In this document: piece by piece, positions 37,790-45,928 of the stretch
Layout of the letters: every line of letters starts with the position of its first letter
Numbering within the stretch: position 1 is the stretch's first letter
Program-made: the position numbers and the translations under genes
NCBI GenBank assembly: GCA_031286585.1
Contig: JAITUC010000024.1
Location: forward strand, 496,001 to 560,000
Length of the DNA: 64,000 nt
From: Delftia acidovorans
GTDB lineage: Bacteria; Pseudomonadota; Gammaproteobacteria; Burkholderiales; Burkholderiaceae_C
Reading direction: 5' to 3'
Notes under the pieces: generated by a model
Seen by the model: only the letters and a program-made list of their open reading frames with translations
Told to the model about the DNA's origin: nothing
Database searches by the model: none

Positions 37790-39112
37790 CTAGAGAACCA
37801 GAATCGCCCGGAAGTCGTTCACGTTGGTATGCGTGGGCCCGGTCACCACCAGGTCGCCCAGCGCATCGAAGAACCCATACGCATCATTGCGGTCCAGGTA
37901 CTCCGCAATCCGCATGCCCTGAGCCTGTGCCCGCGCCAGCGTATCCGGTGACACGCGCGCCCCCGCGTTGTCTTCCACGCCATCGATGCCATCGGTATCG
38001 GCAGCCAGCGCCCAGACCTTCTCCTGCCCCTGCAGGGCCTGGGCCAGGCCCATGCAGAACTCGCCCGCGCGGCCGCCGCGTCCCTTGGGCGTGCCGGCCG
38101 GGCGCTGCCGAATGGTGACCGTGGTCTCGCCGCCGGACAGGATCACGCAGGGCCGCGCAAACGGCTGGCCGTGGCGGGCCACGGCGCGCGCCAGGGCGGC
38201 GTGGACCTTGGCGACTTCGCGCGATTCGCCCTCGATCTCGTCGGACAGCACGTGGGTGCGCAGGCCTGCGGCCTCGGCCACGCGTGCGGCCGCCTCCAGC
38301 GAGTGCCGGGGCGTGGCGATCATGTGGACCTCGTGGCCGTCGAAGCGCGCGTCGCCGGGCTTGGGTGTTTCCAGATCGCCCGCCTCCAGCGCGCGGCGCA
38401 CGGATTCAGGCACTTCGATGCGGTAGCGCGTGAGGATGGCCAGCGCGTCGGCGCAGCTGCTGGCGTCGGGCACGGTGGGGCCGCTGGCGATGATGGAGGG
38501 ATCGTCGCCCGGCACGTCGCTGATGGTCAGCGTGACCACGCGCGCAGGCGCGCAGGCCGCGCCCAGGCGCCCGCCCTTGATGCGCGACAGGTGCTTGCGC
38601 ACGCAGTTCATCTCGCCGATGGCGGCACCGCTTTCCAGCAGGGCGCGGTTGATGCGCTGCTTTTCCTCCAGGTCGATCCCCTCGGCCGGCAGGGTCAGCA
38701 GGGCCGATCCGCCGCCCGAGATCAGGCACAGCACGAGGTCGTCCTCGGTCAGCCCTTCGGTCAGCGCGAGGATGCGCTCGGCGGCGGCCAGGCCTGCCGC
38801 GTCGGGCACGGGGTGGGCGGCCTCGACCACCTCGATGCGCTGCGCCAAGCCTTCGGGGCGCGGCGGGATGTGGTCGTAGCGCGTGACCACGAGGCCGGAC
38901 AGCGGCGCGTCCGCGGGCCACAGCGCCTCCAGCGCCTGGGCCATGGAGCCGCCGGCCTTGCCTGCGCCCAGGACCAGGGTGCGGCCCTTGGGAGGCTTTG
39001 GCAGGCATTGGGCCATGCTGTACAGGGGCTGCGCATCCTTGACCGCAGCGCGGTAGAGGTCGAGCAGAAAGGCTTGGGGATCGGTGAGGTGCAGGTCCGT
39101 GGTGCTGGTCAT
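37790..39112 (-). CDS. ttuD: Glycerate 2-kinase of the MOFRL family (annotated as TtuD hydroxypyruvate reductase)
   Basis: Phosphorylates D-glycerate to 2-phosphoglycerate; family members were earlier named hydroxypyruvate reductase from tartrate operons. The 440-residue protein has the N-terminal DUF4147 domain (GRTLVLGAGKAGGSMAQALEALW near 44; LCLISGGGSALLTLPAEGI near 127; RKHLSRIKGGRLG) and the C-terminal MOFRL domain (CVILSGGETTVTIR near 320; GRGGRAGEFCMGLAQAL; AADTDGIDGVEDNAGA). The chosen ATG gives the family start; the frame is open 36 codons further. It is the last gene of the minus-strand unit with the Bug receptor and tartrate dehydrogenase, and also completes the glyoxylate route by using GlxR's product. 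Confidence 0.9.
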   Translation of the reverse strand: MTSTTDLHLTDPQAFLLDLYRAAVKDAQPLYSMAQCLPKPPKGRTLVLGAGKAGGSMAQALEALWPADAPLSGLVVTRYDHIPPRPEGLAQRIEVVEAAHPVPDAAGLAAAERILALTEGLTEDDLVLCLISGGGSALLTLPAEGIDLEEKQRINRALLESGAAIGEMNCVRKHLSRIKGGRLGAACAPARVVTLTISDVPGDDPSIIASGPTVPDASSCADALAILTRYRIEVPESVRRALEAGDLETPKPGDARFDGHEVHMIATPRHSLEAAARVAEAAGLRTHVLSDEIEGESREVAKVHAALARAVARHGQPFARPCVILSGGETTVTIRQRPAGTPKGRGGRAGEFCMGLAQALQGQEKVWALAADTDGIDGVEDNAGARVSPDTLARAQAQGMRIAEYLDRNDAYGFFDALGDLVVTGPTHTNVNDFRAILVL

Positions 39113-39216
39113 GGTGTGTTGTCTCCGCCGGGCATTATGGAATTTCCTGCACCGGCGGTGGCATGCGGTCAGGTCACAACTGATTCGCCCGGCCTCGTTC
39201 CTCGCGCCAACTCCAC

Positions 39217-40197
39217 TCAATCCAGGGCCACCTTGGCATCCTTGACCAGCCTGGCGAAGCGTTCGGTGTCGTCGCGGATCTGGCGCGCCATCTGCTCGGG
39301 AGATCCGCCGATGGGCTCGGCGCCGATCTCTTCCATCTTCCTGCGGAACTGCGGGGACTCGATGATGCGGTTCATGTCCGCGCCCAGCCGCGCCAGCACC
39401 TCCCTGGGCGTGGCGGCCGGCGCCAGCACGCCGAACCAGGTGCCCATGTCGAAGCCCTTGAGCCCGGCCTCGTCCAGCGTGGGCACATCGGGCAGGGCCA
39501 CGGAGCGCCTGGCCGTGGTCACGGCCAGCGCGCGCAGCTTGCCGGCCTTGATGTGGGGCAGCACGGGCGTGACGGTGTCGAAGGACATGGCGATCTGCCC
39601 TCCCAGCAGGTCCGTGGTCAGCGGGCCGCTGCCCTTGTAGGGCACGTGCAGCAGCTCCACGCCCCCCATGGACTCGAACTGCGCGCCGATCAGGTGCTGG
39701 CCCGTGCCCGCGCCGTTGGAGCCATAGGCCAGCTTGCCGGGCTGGGCCCGGGCCTGGGCCAGCAGTTCCTGCACGGTTCTGGCGGGCACCTGCGGATGGA
39801 CCACCAGCACGTTGGGGACCACGGCCACCACGGTGATGGGCGCCAGGTCCTTCTGGAAGTCATAGCCCAGCCTGCGGTAGACGCTGGTGGCGATGGTGTG
39901 GTGCACGGCGCCCATGAGCAGGGTGTAGCCGTCAGGTTTGGCCTTGGCCACATGGTCGGCGCCCAGGGTGGCGCCCGCGCCAGGGCGGTTTTCCACGACC
40001 ACGGGCTGGCCCAGGCTCTTGGACAGTTCCTGGCCCAGCGCGCGTGCCAGCACGTCGGTGGTGCCGCCTGCGGGAAACGGCACGATGAGGTTGACGGGGC
40101 GCGCCGGCCAGGCCTGGGCCCAGGCCGAAGACATGGCGGCAGGAATGGTGGCGGCGGCCAGCGCGCACGCGGCGGCAACCCTGGTGATGCGGTTCAT
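39217..40197 (-). CDS. Bug/TctC-family periplasmic solute receptor
   Basis: Tripartite tricarboxylate-type binding protein of 326 residues. A Sec signal (MNRITRVAAACALAAATIPA, cleavage probably after AWA at residue 27) precedes the mature WPARPVNLIVPFPAGGTTDVLARALGQEL. Family blocks: VVENRPGAGATLGADHVAKAKPDGYTLL, YGSNGAGTGQHLIGAQFE, HVPYKGSGPLTTDLLGGQI. Bug proteins are greatly expanded in Comamonadaceae and often have no adjacent TctA/TctB, as here. Placement between tartrate dehydrogenase and glycerate kinase suggests tartrate or a related hydroxyacid as ligand; this is inference. Confidence 0.92.
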   Translation of the reverse strand: MNRITRVAAACALAAATIPAAMSSAWAQAWPARPVNLIVPFPAGGTTDVLARALGQELSKSLGQPVVVENRPGAGATLGADHVAKAKPDGYTLLMGAVHHTIATSVYRRLGYDFQKDLAPITVVAVVPNVLVVHPQVPARTVQELLAQARAQPGKLAYGSNGAGTGQHLIGAQFESMGGVELLHVPYKGSGPLTTDLLGGQIAMSFDTVTPVLPHIKAGKLRALAVTTARRSVALPDVPTLDEAGLKGFDMGTWFGVLAPAATPREVLARLGADMNRIIESPQFRRKMEEIGAEPIGGSPEQMARQIRDDTERFARLVKDAKVALD

Positions 40198-40249
40198 GGC
40201 TTGTCTCCTGTCTGTTCTTTTGAGGGCTATCGGACCATGCAGCGCACGC

Positions 40250-41356
40250 TCAGGCAGGCACGGGCTCGGCCTTGGCCTCGGCGGTCTGCGCGCGCAGCCG
40301 TGCGCAGACCGCGTCGGTGACCTGCCGCGTGGTGGCCTTGCCGCCCAGGTCACGCGTGTGCAGCGAGGCATCGGCCGTCACCTGCTCCACGGCCTGCATC
40401 AGCCGCTGCGCGGCGCGGTGCTCGCCCAGGTGCTCCAGCAGCATCACGCAGCTCCAGAAGGTGCCCACGGGGTTGGCCAGGCCCTGGCCCATGATGTCGA
40501 AGGCCGATCCGTGGATGGGCTCGAACATGCTGGGATAGCGGCGCTCCGGATCGATGTTGCCCGTGGGCGCAATGCCCAGGCTGCCGGCCAGCGCGGCCGC
40601 CAGGTCGCTGAGGATGTCGGCATGCAGGTTGGTGGCGACCAGGGTGTCCAGCGAGGCCGGGCGGTTGACCATGCGCGCCGTGGCCGCGTCCACCAGTTCC
40701 TTGTCCCAGCGCACGTCGGGGAACTCGGCGGCCACCTGCACCGCGATCTCGTCCCACATCACCATGGCGTGGCGCTGGGCGTTGGACTTGGTGATCACCG
40801 TCAGCAGCTTGCGCGGCCGCGACTGCGCCAGGCGGAAGGCGAAGCGCATGATGCGCTCCACGCCCGCGCGGGTCATCATGCTCACGTCGGTGGCCACCTC
40901 GATGAGATGGCCCTGGTGGGCGCGGCCGCCCACGCCCGCGTATTCGCCTTCGGAGTTCTCGCGCACGATGACCCAGTCCAGATCCTCGCGCGCGCAGCGC
41001 TTGAGCGGCGCATCGATGCCGGGCAGGATGCGCGTGGGCCGCACATTGGCGTACTGGTCGAACCCCTGGCAGATCTTCAGGCGCAGGCCCCACAGCGTGA
41101 CATGGTCGGGAATGTGCGGGTCGCCGGCCGAGCCGAACAGGATGGCGTCCTGGCCGCGCAGCGCGTCCAGGCCGTCGGCCGGCATCATCTCGCCGTACGC
41201 GCGGTACCAGTCGCCGCCCCAGCCGAAACTGGTGAAGGCAAAGCCCAGGCCGGGCTGGGTGTCGGCCAGCGCCTGCAGCACATCCTGCCCTGCGGGCACC
41301 ACTTCCTTGCCGATGCCATCGCCGGGAATGCAGGCGATGCGGTATGTCTTGCTCAT
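40250..41356 (-). CDS. ttuC: Tartrate dehydrogenase/decarboxylase (isopropylmalate dehydrogenase family)
   Basis: NAD- and metal-dependent enzyme that oxidises tartrate and D-malate. The 368-residue protein starts MSKTYRIACIPGDGIGKEVVPAGQDVL and has the family's active-site blocks: RPTRILPGID, VIVRENSEGEYAGVGGRAHQG (tartrate dehydrogenase type rather than LeuB), TVITKSNAQRHAM, DKELVDAATARMV and ATNLHADILSDLAAALAGSLGIAPTGNI. The glycerate or hydroxypyruvate it yields could go to the glycerate kinase downstream. First gene of the minus-strand unit; LysR is divergent 124 bases away. D-malate dehydrogenase is the main alternative. Confidence 0.9.
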   Translation of the reverse strand: MSKTYRIACIPGDGIGKEVVPAGQDVLQALADTQPGLGFAFTSFGWGGDWYRAYGEMMPADGLDALRGQDAILFGSAGDPHIPDHVTLWGLRLKICQGFDQYANVRPTRILPGIDAPLKRCAREDLDWVIVRENSEGEYAGVGGRAHQGHLIEVATDVSMMTRAGVERIMRFAFRLAQSRPRKLLTVITKSNAQRHAMVMWDEIAVQVAAEFPDVRWDKELVDAATARMVNRPASLDTLVATNLHADILSDLAAALAGSLGIAPTGNIDPERRYPSMFEPIHGSAFDIMGQGLANPVGTFWSCVMLLEHLGEHRAAQRLMQAVEQVTADASLHTRDLGGKATTRQVTDAVCARLRAQTAEAKAEPVPA

Positions 41357-41480
41357 GGAGTCTCCTTGGATTGCGGTGGATGAAGTGCCATGCGGGTCCA
41401 TGGCCTTGTCCGTGAATCTATCGATGGAGCACGGCGGCGCGCGCCTCTACAGTGATGGCATCGTTCACTTTGATTCAACA

Positions 41481-42404
41481 ATGAGCACACCTGTCTCGGC
41501 GCCATCGGAGATGGCCTTCTTCTGCCTGCTGGCGCGCAGCGCCAGCCTGTCGGCCACGGCCCGCGAGCTGGGCATCACCACGCCTGCGGCCAGCAAGCGG
41601 CTGTCCCAGCTGGAGGCACGGCTGGGCGTGCAACTGGCCAGCCGCACGACACGGCGCCTGGGCCTGACCGAGGAAGGCCAGACCTACCTGGCCCACGCGC
41701 GCCGCATCCTGGACGACATTGCCGCCATGGAGCAGGCCGTGGCCGGCATGCCCGCGCAGTCTCAGGGCCTGCTGCGCATCAACGCCACGCTGGGCTTCGG
41801 GCGCAGCCACATCGCGCCGCTGATCGCCAGCTTCGTGCGCAGGCACCCGCAGATCCAGGTGCAGCTGCAGCTGTCGGCCTCGCCGCCGCCCCTGGTCGAT
41901 GACAGCTTCGACCTGTGCATACGCTTTGGCGAGCCGCCGGACGCGCGCGTCATCGCGCGGCGCCTGGCGCCCAACCGCCGGCTGCTGTGCGCCGCCCCCG
42001 CCTACCTGGCACGGCGCGGCACGCCGGCCTCGCCGCGCGAGCTGATGCAGCACGACTGCATCGACATCCGCCAGGGCGACGAGACCCACGGCGTCTGGCG
42101 CTTCACCCAGAACGGCCCCGGCCGCAAGGCCGAGGCCATCCGGCTGCGCGACAGCCTGAGCACCAATGACGGCGAGATCGCCGTGGGCTGGGCCCTGGCC
42201 GGCCTGGGCATCGTCATGCGTGCCGAATGGGACATCGCCCGCTACCTGCGCAGCGGCCGCCTGGTGCAGGTGCTGGCCGACCACGCCACGCCCGCGGCCG
42301 ATATCCACGTGGTCTACCCGCAGCGCCATGCGGCCACGCAGCGCGTGCAGCGCTTTGTGGAACACCTGGCGCGGCATTTCGATACCGCCTCGCCCGGCTT
42401 CTGA
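41481..42404 (+). CDS. LysR-family regulator next to the tartrate genes
   Basis: Regulator of 307 residues: winged helix near the N-terminus (FFCLLARSASLSATARELGITTPAASKRLSQLEARLGVQLASRTTRRLGLTEEG) and effector domain from about residue 90 (LLRINATLGFGRSHIAPLIASFVRRHPQIQVQLQL). It resembles DmlR, the activator of D-malate dehydrogenase in E. coli, in both sequence style and divergent placement from a TDH/DmlA-type gene. The ATG at 41481 is chosen; the frame extends upstream into antisense of ttuC. Likely inducer D-malate or tartrate. Confidence 0.9.
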   Translation: MSTPVSAPSEMAFFCLLARSASLSATARELGITTPAASKRLSQLEARLGVQLASRTTRRLGLTEEGQTYLAHARRILDDIAAMEQAVAGMPAQSQGLLRINATLGFGRSHIAPLIASFVRRHPQIQVQLQLSASPPPLVDDSFDLCIRFGEPPDARVIARRLAPNRRLLCAAPAYLARRGTPASPRELMQHDCIDIRQGDETHGVWRFTQNGPGRKAEAIRLRDSLSTNDGEIAVGWALAGLGIVMRAEWDIARYLRSGRLVQVLADHATPAADIHVVYPQRHAATQRVQRFVEHLARHFDTASPGF

Positions 42405-42473
42405 GGGCAGGCGGCGCAGGGCGGTAACAACACAGCAGCCATATACGGGGAAACGCCAATAAGCAGTAGACAG

Positions 42474-42495
42474 AAACTGTATACAACTCTTGTGG
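42474..42495. promoter_or_regulatory. Candidate purine-regulon operator upstream of gntR-puuE
   Basis: AAACTGTATACAACTCTTGT, with TGTATACA at 42478-42485. It lies only about 20 bases before the gntR ATG, a position that would block transcription or initiation and so fits autorepression. Confidence 0.6.
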
Positions 42496-42515
42496 GCAGC
42501 CGCTATGATGACCGG

Positions 42516-43193
42516 ATGGAGACTTCCACCACCAGTTTCATTGTCGAGAGCCTGACCCGGGCCATCGTCGAACACCGTCTTCTGCCCGGCACCAAGCTGG
42601 CCGAGCAGAAATTGGCAGACCATTTCGGCGTCTCGCGCACCCTGGTGCGCCAGGCGCTGTTCCAGCTGTCGCAAAACCGCCTGATCCGGCTCGAACCCGC
42701 GCGCGGGGCCTTCGTGGCCACGCCCTCGGTGGACGAGGCCCGCCAGGTCTTCGCCGTGCGCCGCATGCTCGAAGCCGAGATGGTGCGCGCCTTCATCGCC
42801 CAGAGCACGCCCGCCAAGATCCGCGCGCTCAAGCAGCACGTGGCGGCCGAGAAAAAGGCCATGGACGGCAACGACATCGGCCAGCGCACCGAGCTGCTGG
42901 GCGACTTCCACGTGCGCATGGCCGAGCTCATGGGCAACGAGGTGCTGGCCCAGCTGCTGGGCGAGCTGATCTCGCGCTGCGCGCTGATCACGCTGATGTA
43001 CCAGTCCAGCACGGCCGCCGAGCATTCCCATGACGAGCATGCCGAGATCGTCACGGCCCTGGCCGGCGGCGACGCCGACCACGCCGTGCAGCTCATGCAG
43101 CACCACCTGGACCACGTGGAGGCCGGCCTGACCTTCGACCGCGACATGCCGACCAGCGATCTTTCGATGGCCCTTTCCTCCGTATCCGCATGA
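42516..43193 (+). CDS. GntR-family (FCD) regulator, probable purine catabolism repressor
   Basis: Regulator of 225 residues with a GntR winged helix (SLTRAIVEHRLLPGTKLAEQKLADHFGVSRTLVRQALFQLSQNRLIRLEPARGAFVATPS, about 8-70) and an FCD ligand domain (EARQVFAVRRMLEAEMVRAF; the metal/ligand residues D-x3-H in GDFHVRMAEL and HSHDEHAEIVTAL). The ATG at 42516 is preferred over a GTG at 42492 that lies inside the operator. It is the first gene of gntR-puuE-uraD/allC-M20 and overlaps puuE by four bases. A TGTATACA operator-like site lies directly ahead, the core type bound by several FadR/GntR proteins. Likely effector is a ureide such as allantoin; inferred. Confidence 0.88.
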   Translation: METSTTSFIVESLTRAIVEHRLLPGTKLAEQKLADHFGVSRTLVRQALFQLSQNRLIRLEPARGAFVATPSVDEARQVFAVRRMLEAEMVRAFIAQSTPAKIRALKQHVAAEKKAMDGNDIGQRTELLGDFHVRMAELMGNEVLAQLLGELISRCALITLMYQSSTAAEHSHDEHAEIVTALAGGDADHAVQLMQHHLDHVEAGLTFDRDMPTSDLSMALSSVSA

Positions 43194-44146
43194 CCTACGA
43201 CGCCACCGCCCCCTATCCCCGCGACCTGATCGGCTACGGCCGCACGCCCCCGCACGCCCGCTGGCCCGGCCAGGCCCGCGTGGCCGTGCAGTTCGTCCTC
43301 AACTACGAAGAGGGCGGGGAGAACTGCGTGCTGCACGGCGACGCCGCCAGCGAGCAGTTCCTGTCCGAAATGTTCAACCCGGCCGCCTACCCCGAGCGCC
43401 ACATGAGCATGGAAGGCATCTACGAGTACGGCTCGCGCGCCGGTGTCTGGCGCATCCTGCGCGAGTTCGAGAAGCGCGGCCTGCCGCTGACCGTGTTCGG
43501 CGTGGCCACGGCCCTGCAAAAGCACCGCGAGCTGGCCCAGGCCTTCGCCGAGCTGGGCCATGAAGTGGCCTGCCACGGCCTCAAGTGGATCCACTACCAG
43601 GGCGTGCCCGTCGAGGTGGAGCGCGCCCACATGCAGCAGTGCATGGAGATCTTCGGCGAGCTGTACGGCCACGATGGCGACCATGGCCTGGGCTGGTACA
43701 CGGGCCGCGACAGCCCCAACACCCACCGCCTGGTGGCCGACGACGGCCGCTTCGCCTACGACAGCGACTACTACGGCGACGACCTGCCCTTCTGGATGAA
43801 GGTCGGCAAGAGCGATGGCAGCACCCGCAGCCAGCTCATCGTGCCCTACACGCTGGACTGCAACGACATGCGCTTTGCCCTGCCCCAGGGCTACTCGCAC
43901 GCCGACCCGTTCTTCCAGTACCTGAAGGACACGTTCGACGCCCTCTACGCCGAGGGCGATCCGGCCGGCGATGACTCCCCCAAGATGATGAGCATCGGCA
44001 TGCACTGCCGCCTGCTGGGCCGCCCCGGCCGCATCACGGCGCTGCAGCGCTTTCTGGACCACATCCAGCGGCACGACAAGGTCTGGGTCTGCCGCCGCAT
44101 CGACCTCGCGCGCCACTGGGCGCACCACCACCCCGACAAGGAATAA
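43190..44146 (+). CDS. puuE: Allantoinase PuuE (NodB-fold, metal-independent type)
   Basis: Hydrolyses allantoin to allantoate. The 318-residue protein belongs to the polysaccharide-deacetylase-like allantoinases, not the zinc amidohydrolase AllB. Recognisable blocks: YDATAPYPRDLIGYGRTPPHARWPGQARVAVQFVLNYEEGGENCVLHGD at the start, RHMSMEGIYEYGSRAGVWRIL, ELGHEVACHGLKWIHYQ and GWYTGRDSPNTHRLV. It starts within the stop of gntR (ATGA overlap) and is followed six bases after its stop by the uraD/allC fusion, so translation is coupled along the operon. Confidence 0.95.
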   Translation: MTYDATAPYPRDLIGYGRTPPHARWPGQARVAVQFVLNYEEGGENCVLHGDAASEQFLSEMFNPAAYPERHMSMEGIYEYGSRAGVWRILREFEKRGLPLTVFGVATALQKHRELAQAFAELGHEVACHGLKWIHYQGVPVEVERAHMQQCMEIFGELYGHDGDHGLGWYTGRDSPNTHRLVADDGRFAYDSDYYGDDLPFWMKVGKSDGSTRSQLIVPYTLDCNDMRFALPQGYSHADPFFQYLKDTFDALYAEGDPAGDDSPKMMSIGMHCRLLGRPGRITALQRFLDHIQRHDKVWVCRRIDLARHWAHHHPDKE

Positions 44147-44152
44147 CGCAGC

Positions 44153-45928
44153 ATGGCTCTGACGCTGGAACAACTCAACGCCGCCGACCTGGCCACCGCC
44201 GCCAGTCTGCTGGACGGCCTCTACGAACACTCGCCCTGGATTGCCGAGGCCGCGCTGGCCCAGCGCCCCTTCCGCTCGCTGGCACAGATCAAGTACGCCA
44301 TGGCCCAGGTGCTGGACAAGGCGCCCGTGCAGGCCAAGCTCGACCTGATCCGCGCCCACCCGGAGCTGGCCGGCAAGGCCATGGAGACCAATACGCTCAC
44401 GGCCGAATCCACCAACGAGCAGAACAAGGCAGGCCTGACGCGCTGCACGCCCGAGGAGCTCGAGCACATCCGCAGGCTCAACGCCGAATACGGCAAGCGC
44501 TTCGGCTTTCCCTTCATCCTGGCCGTGCGCGGTCCGCGCGGCACCGGCTTGGCCAAGGCCGAGATCATCGAGACCTTCGAGCGCCGCCTGCACAACCACC
44601 CCGACTTCGAGCTGGGCGAGGCGCTGCGCAACATCCACCGCATCGCCGAGATCCGCCTGAACGACAAGTTCGCCTACACGCCCGAGCTGGGCAACGATGT
44701 CTGGGACTGGCAGGAAAAGCTGTCCCAGCACAGCGACCCCGGCTATGCCGAAAAAGGCCAGCTCACCGTCACCTACCTGACCGACGCCCACCGCGCCTGC
44801 GCCCAGCGCATCAGCCACTGGATGCGCGACTGCGGCTTCGACGAGGTCGAGATCGACGCCGTGGGCAACGTCGTGGGCCGCTACAAGGCGGCCACCGACG
44901 ATGCCAGGACCCTGCTGACCGGCAGCCACTACGACACCGTGCGCAACGGCGGCAAGTACGACGGCCGCCTGGGCATCTTCGTGCCCATGGCCTGCGTGCG
45001 CGAGCTGCACCGCCAGGGCAAGCGCCTGCCGTTTCACATCGAGGTCGTGGGCTTTTCGGAAGAGGAAGGCCAGCGCTACAAGGCCACCTTCCTGGGCTCG
45101 GGCGCGCTGATCGGCGACTTCAAGCAGGAATGGCTGGAGCAAAAGGACGCCGACGGCATCACCCTGCGCGAGGCCATGCAGCATGCCGGCCTGTGCATCG
45201 ACGACATCCCCAGGCTGCAGCGCGATCCGGCCCGCTACCTGGGCTTCATCGAGGTGCACATCGAACAGGGCCCGGTGCTCAACGAGCTGGACATCCCGCT
45301 GGGCATCGTCACCTCCATCAACGGCAGCGCGCGCTACATCTGCGAGATGATCGGCATGGCCAGCCACGCCGGCACCACGCCCATGGACCGCCGCCGCGAT
45401 GCCGCCTGCGGCGTGGCCGAGCTGGCGCTGTACATCGAAAAGCGCGCCGCGCGCGATGGCACCTCGGTGGCCACCATGGGCCAGCTCAATGTGCCCAGCG
45501 GCTCGGTCAACGTGGTCCCCGGCCGCTGCCAGTTCAGCCTGGACCTGCGCGCGCCCACCAACGAGCAGCGCGACGCCATGGTGGCCGACATCCTGGCCGA
45601 GATCGATGCCATCGCCCAGCGCCGCGGCCTGCGCTACACCACCGAGCTGGCCATGAAGGCCGCCGCCGCACCCAGCGCCCCTGAATGGCAGCAGCGCTGG
45701 GAAGCCGCCGTGGACGCCCTGGGCGTGCCCGTGTACCGCATGCCCAGCGGTGCCGGCCACGACGCCATGAAGCTGCATGAAATCATGCCCCAGGCCATGC
45801 TCTTCGTGCGCGGCCTGAACGCCGGCATCAGCCACAACCCCCTGGAAAGCTCCACCGCCGACGACATGCAACTGTCCGTCGATGCCTTCTCCCACGTACT
45901 GGACCAACTGGCCCAAGCGCAGCAATGA
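44153..45928 (+). CDS. OHCU decarboxylase-allantoate amidohydrolase fusion
   Basis: Two enzymes of the urate route in one 591-residue chain. Residues 1-170 are UraD (OHCU to S-allantoin): catalytic His69 in RAHPELAGKA, then ESTNEQNKAGL and GFPFILAVRGP. From about 180 follows an M20-type allantoate amidohydrolase (AllC): metal and substrate residues in TGSHYDTVRNGGKYDGRLGI, GFSEEEGQRY, GFIEVHIEQGPVL, ASHAGTTPMDRRRDA and SGAGHDAM. The two functions are not consecutive: allantoinase, the enzyme between them, is the separate puuE gene just upstream. The stop overlaps the next gene's start (ATGA). Both domains look complete and catalytically intact. Confidence 0.93.
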   Translation: MALTLEQLNAADLATAASLLDGLYEHSPWIAEAALAQRPFRSLAQIKYAMAQVLDKAPVQAKLDLIRAHPELAGKAMETNTLTAESTNEQNKAGLTRCTPEELEHIRRLNAEYGKRFGFPFILAVRGPRGTGLAKAEIIETFERRLHNHPDFELGEALRNIHRIAEIRLNDKFAYTPELGNDVWDWQEKLSQHSDPGYAEKGQLTVTYLTDAHRACAQRISHWMRDCGFDEVEIDAVGNVVGRYKAATDDARTLLTGSHYDTVRNGGKYDGRLGIFVPMACVRELHRQGKRLPFHIEVVGFSEEEGQRYKATFLGSGALIGDFKQEWLEQKDADGITLREAMQHAGLCIDDIPRLQRDPARYLGFIEVHIEQGPVLNELDIPLGIVTSINGSARYICEMIGMASHAGTTPMDRRRDAACGVAELALYIEKRAARDGTSVATMGQLNVPSGSVNVVPGRCQFSLDLRAPTNEQRDAMVADILAEIDAIAQRRGLRYTTELAMKAAAAPSAPEWQQRWEAAVDALGVPVYRMPSGAGHDAMKLHEIMPQAMLFVRGLNAGISHNPLESSTADDMQLSVDAFSHVLDQLAQAQQ

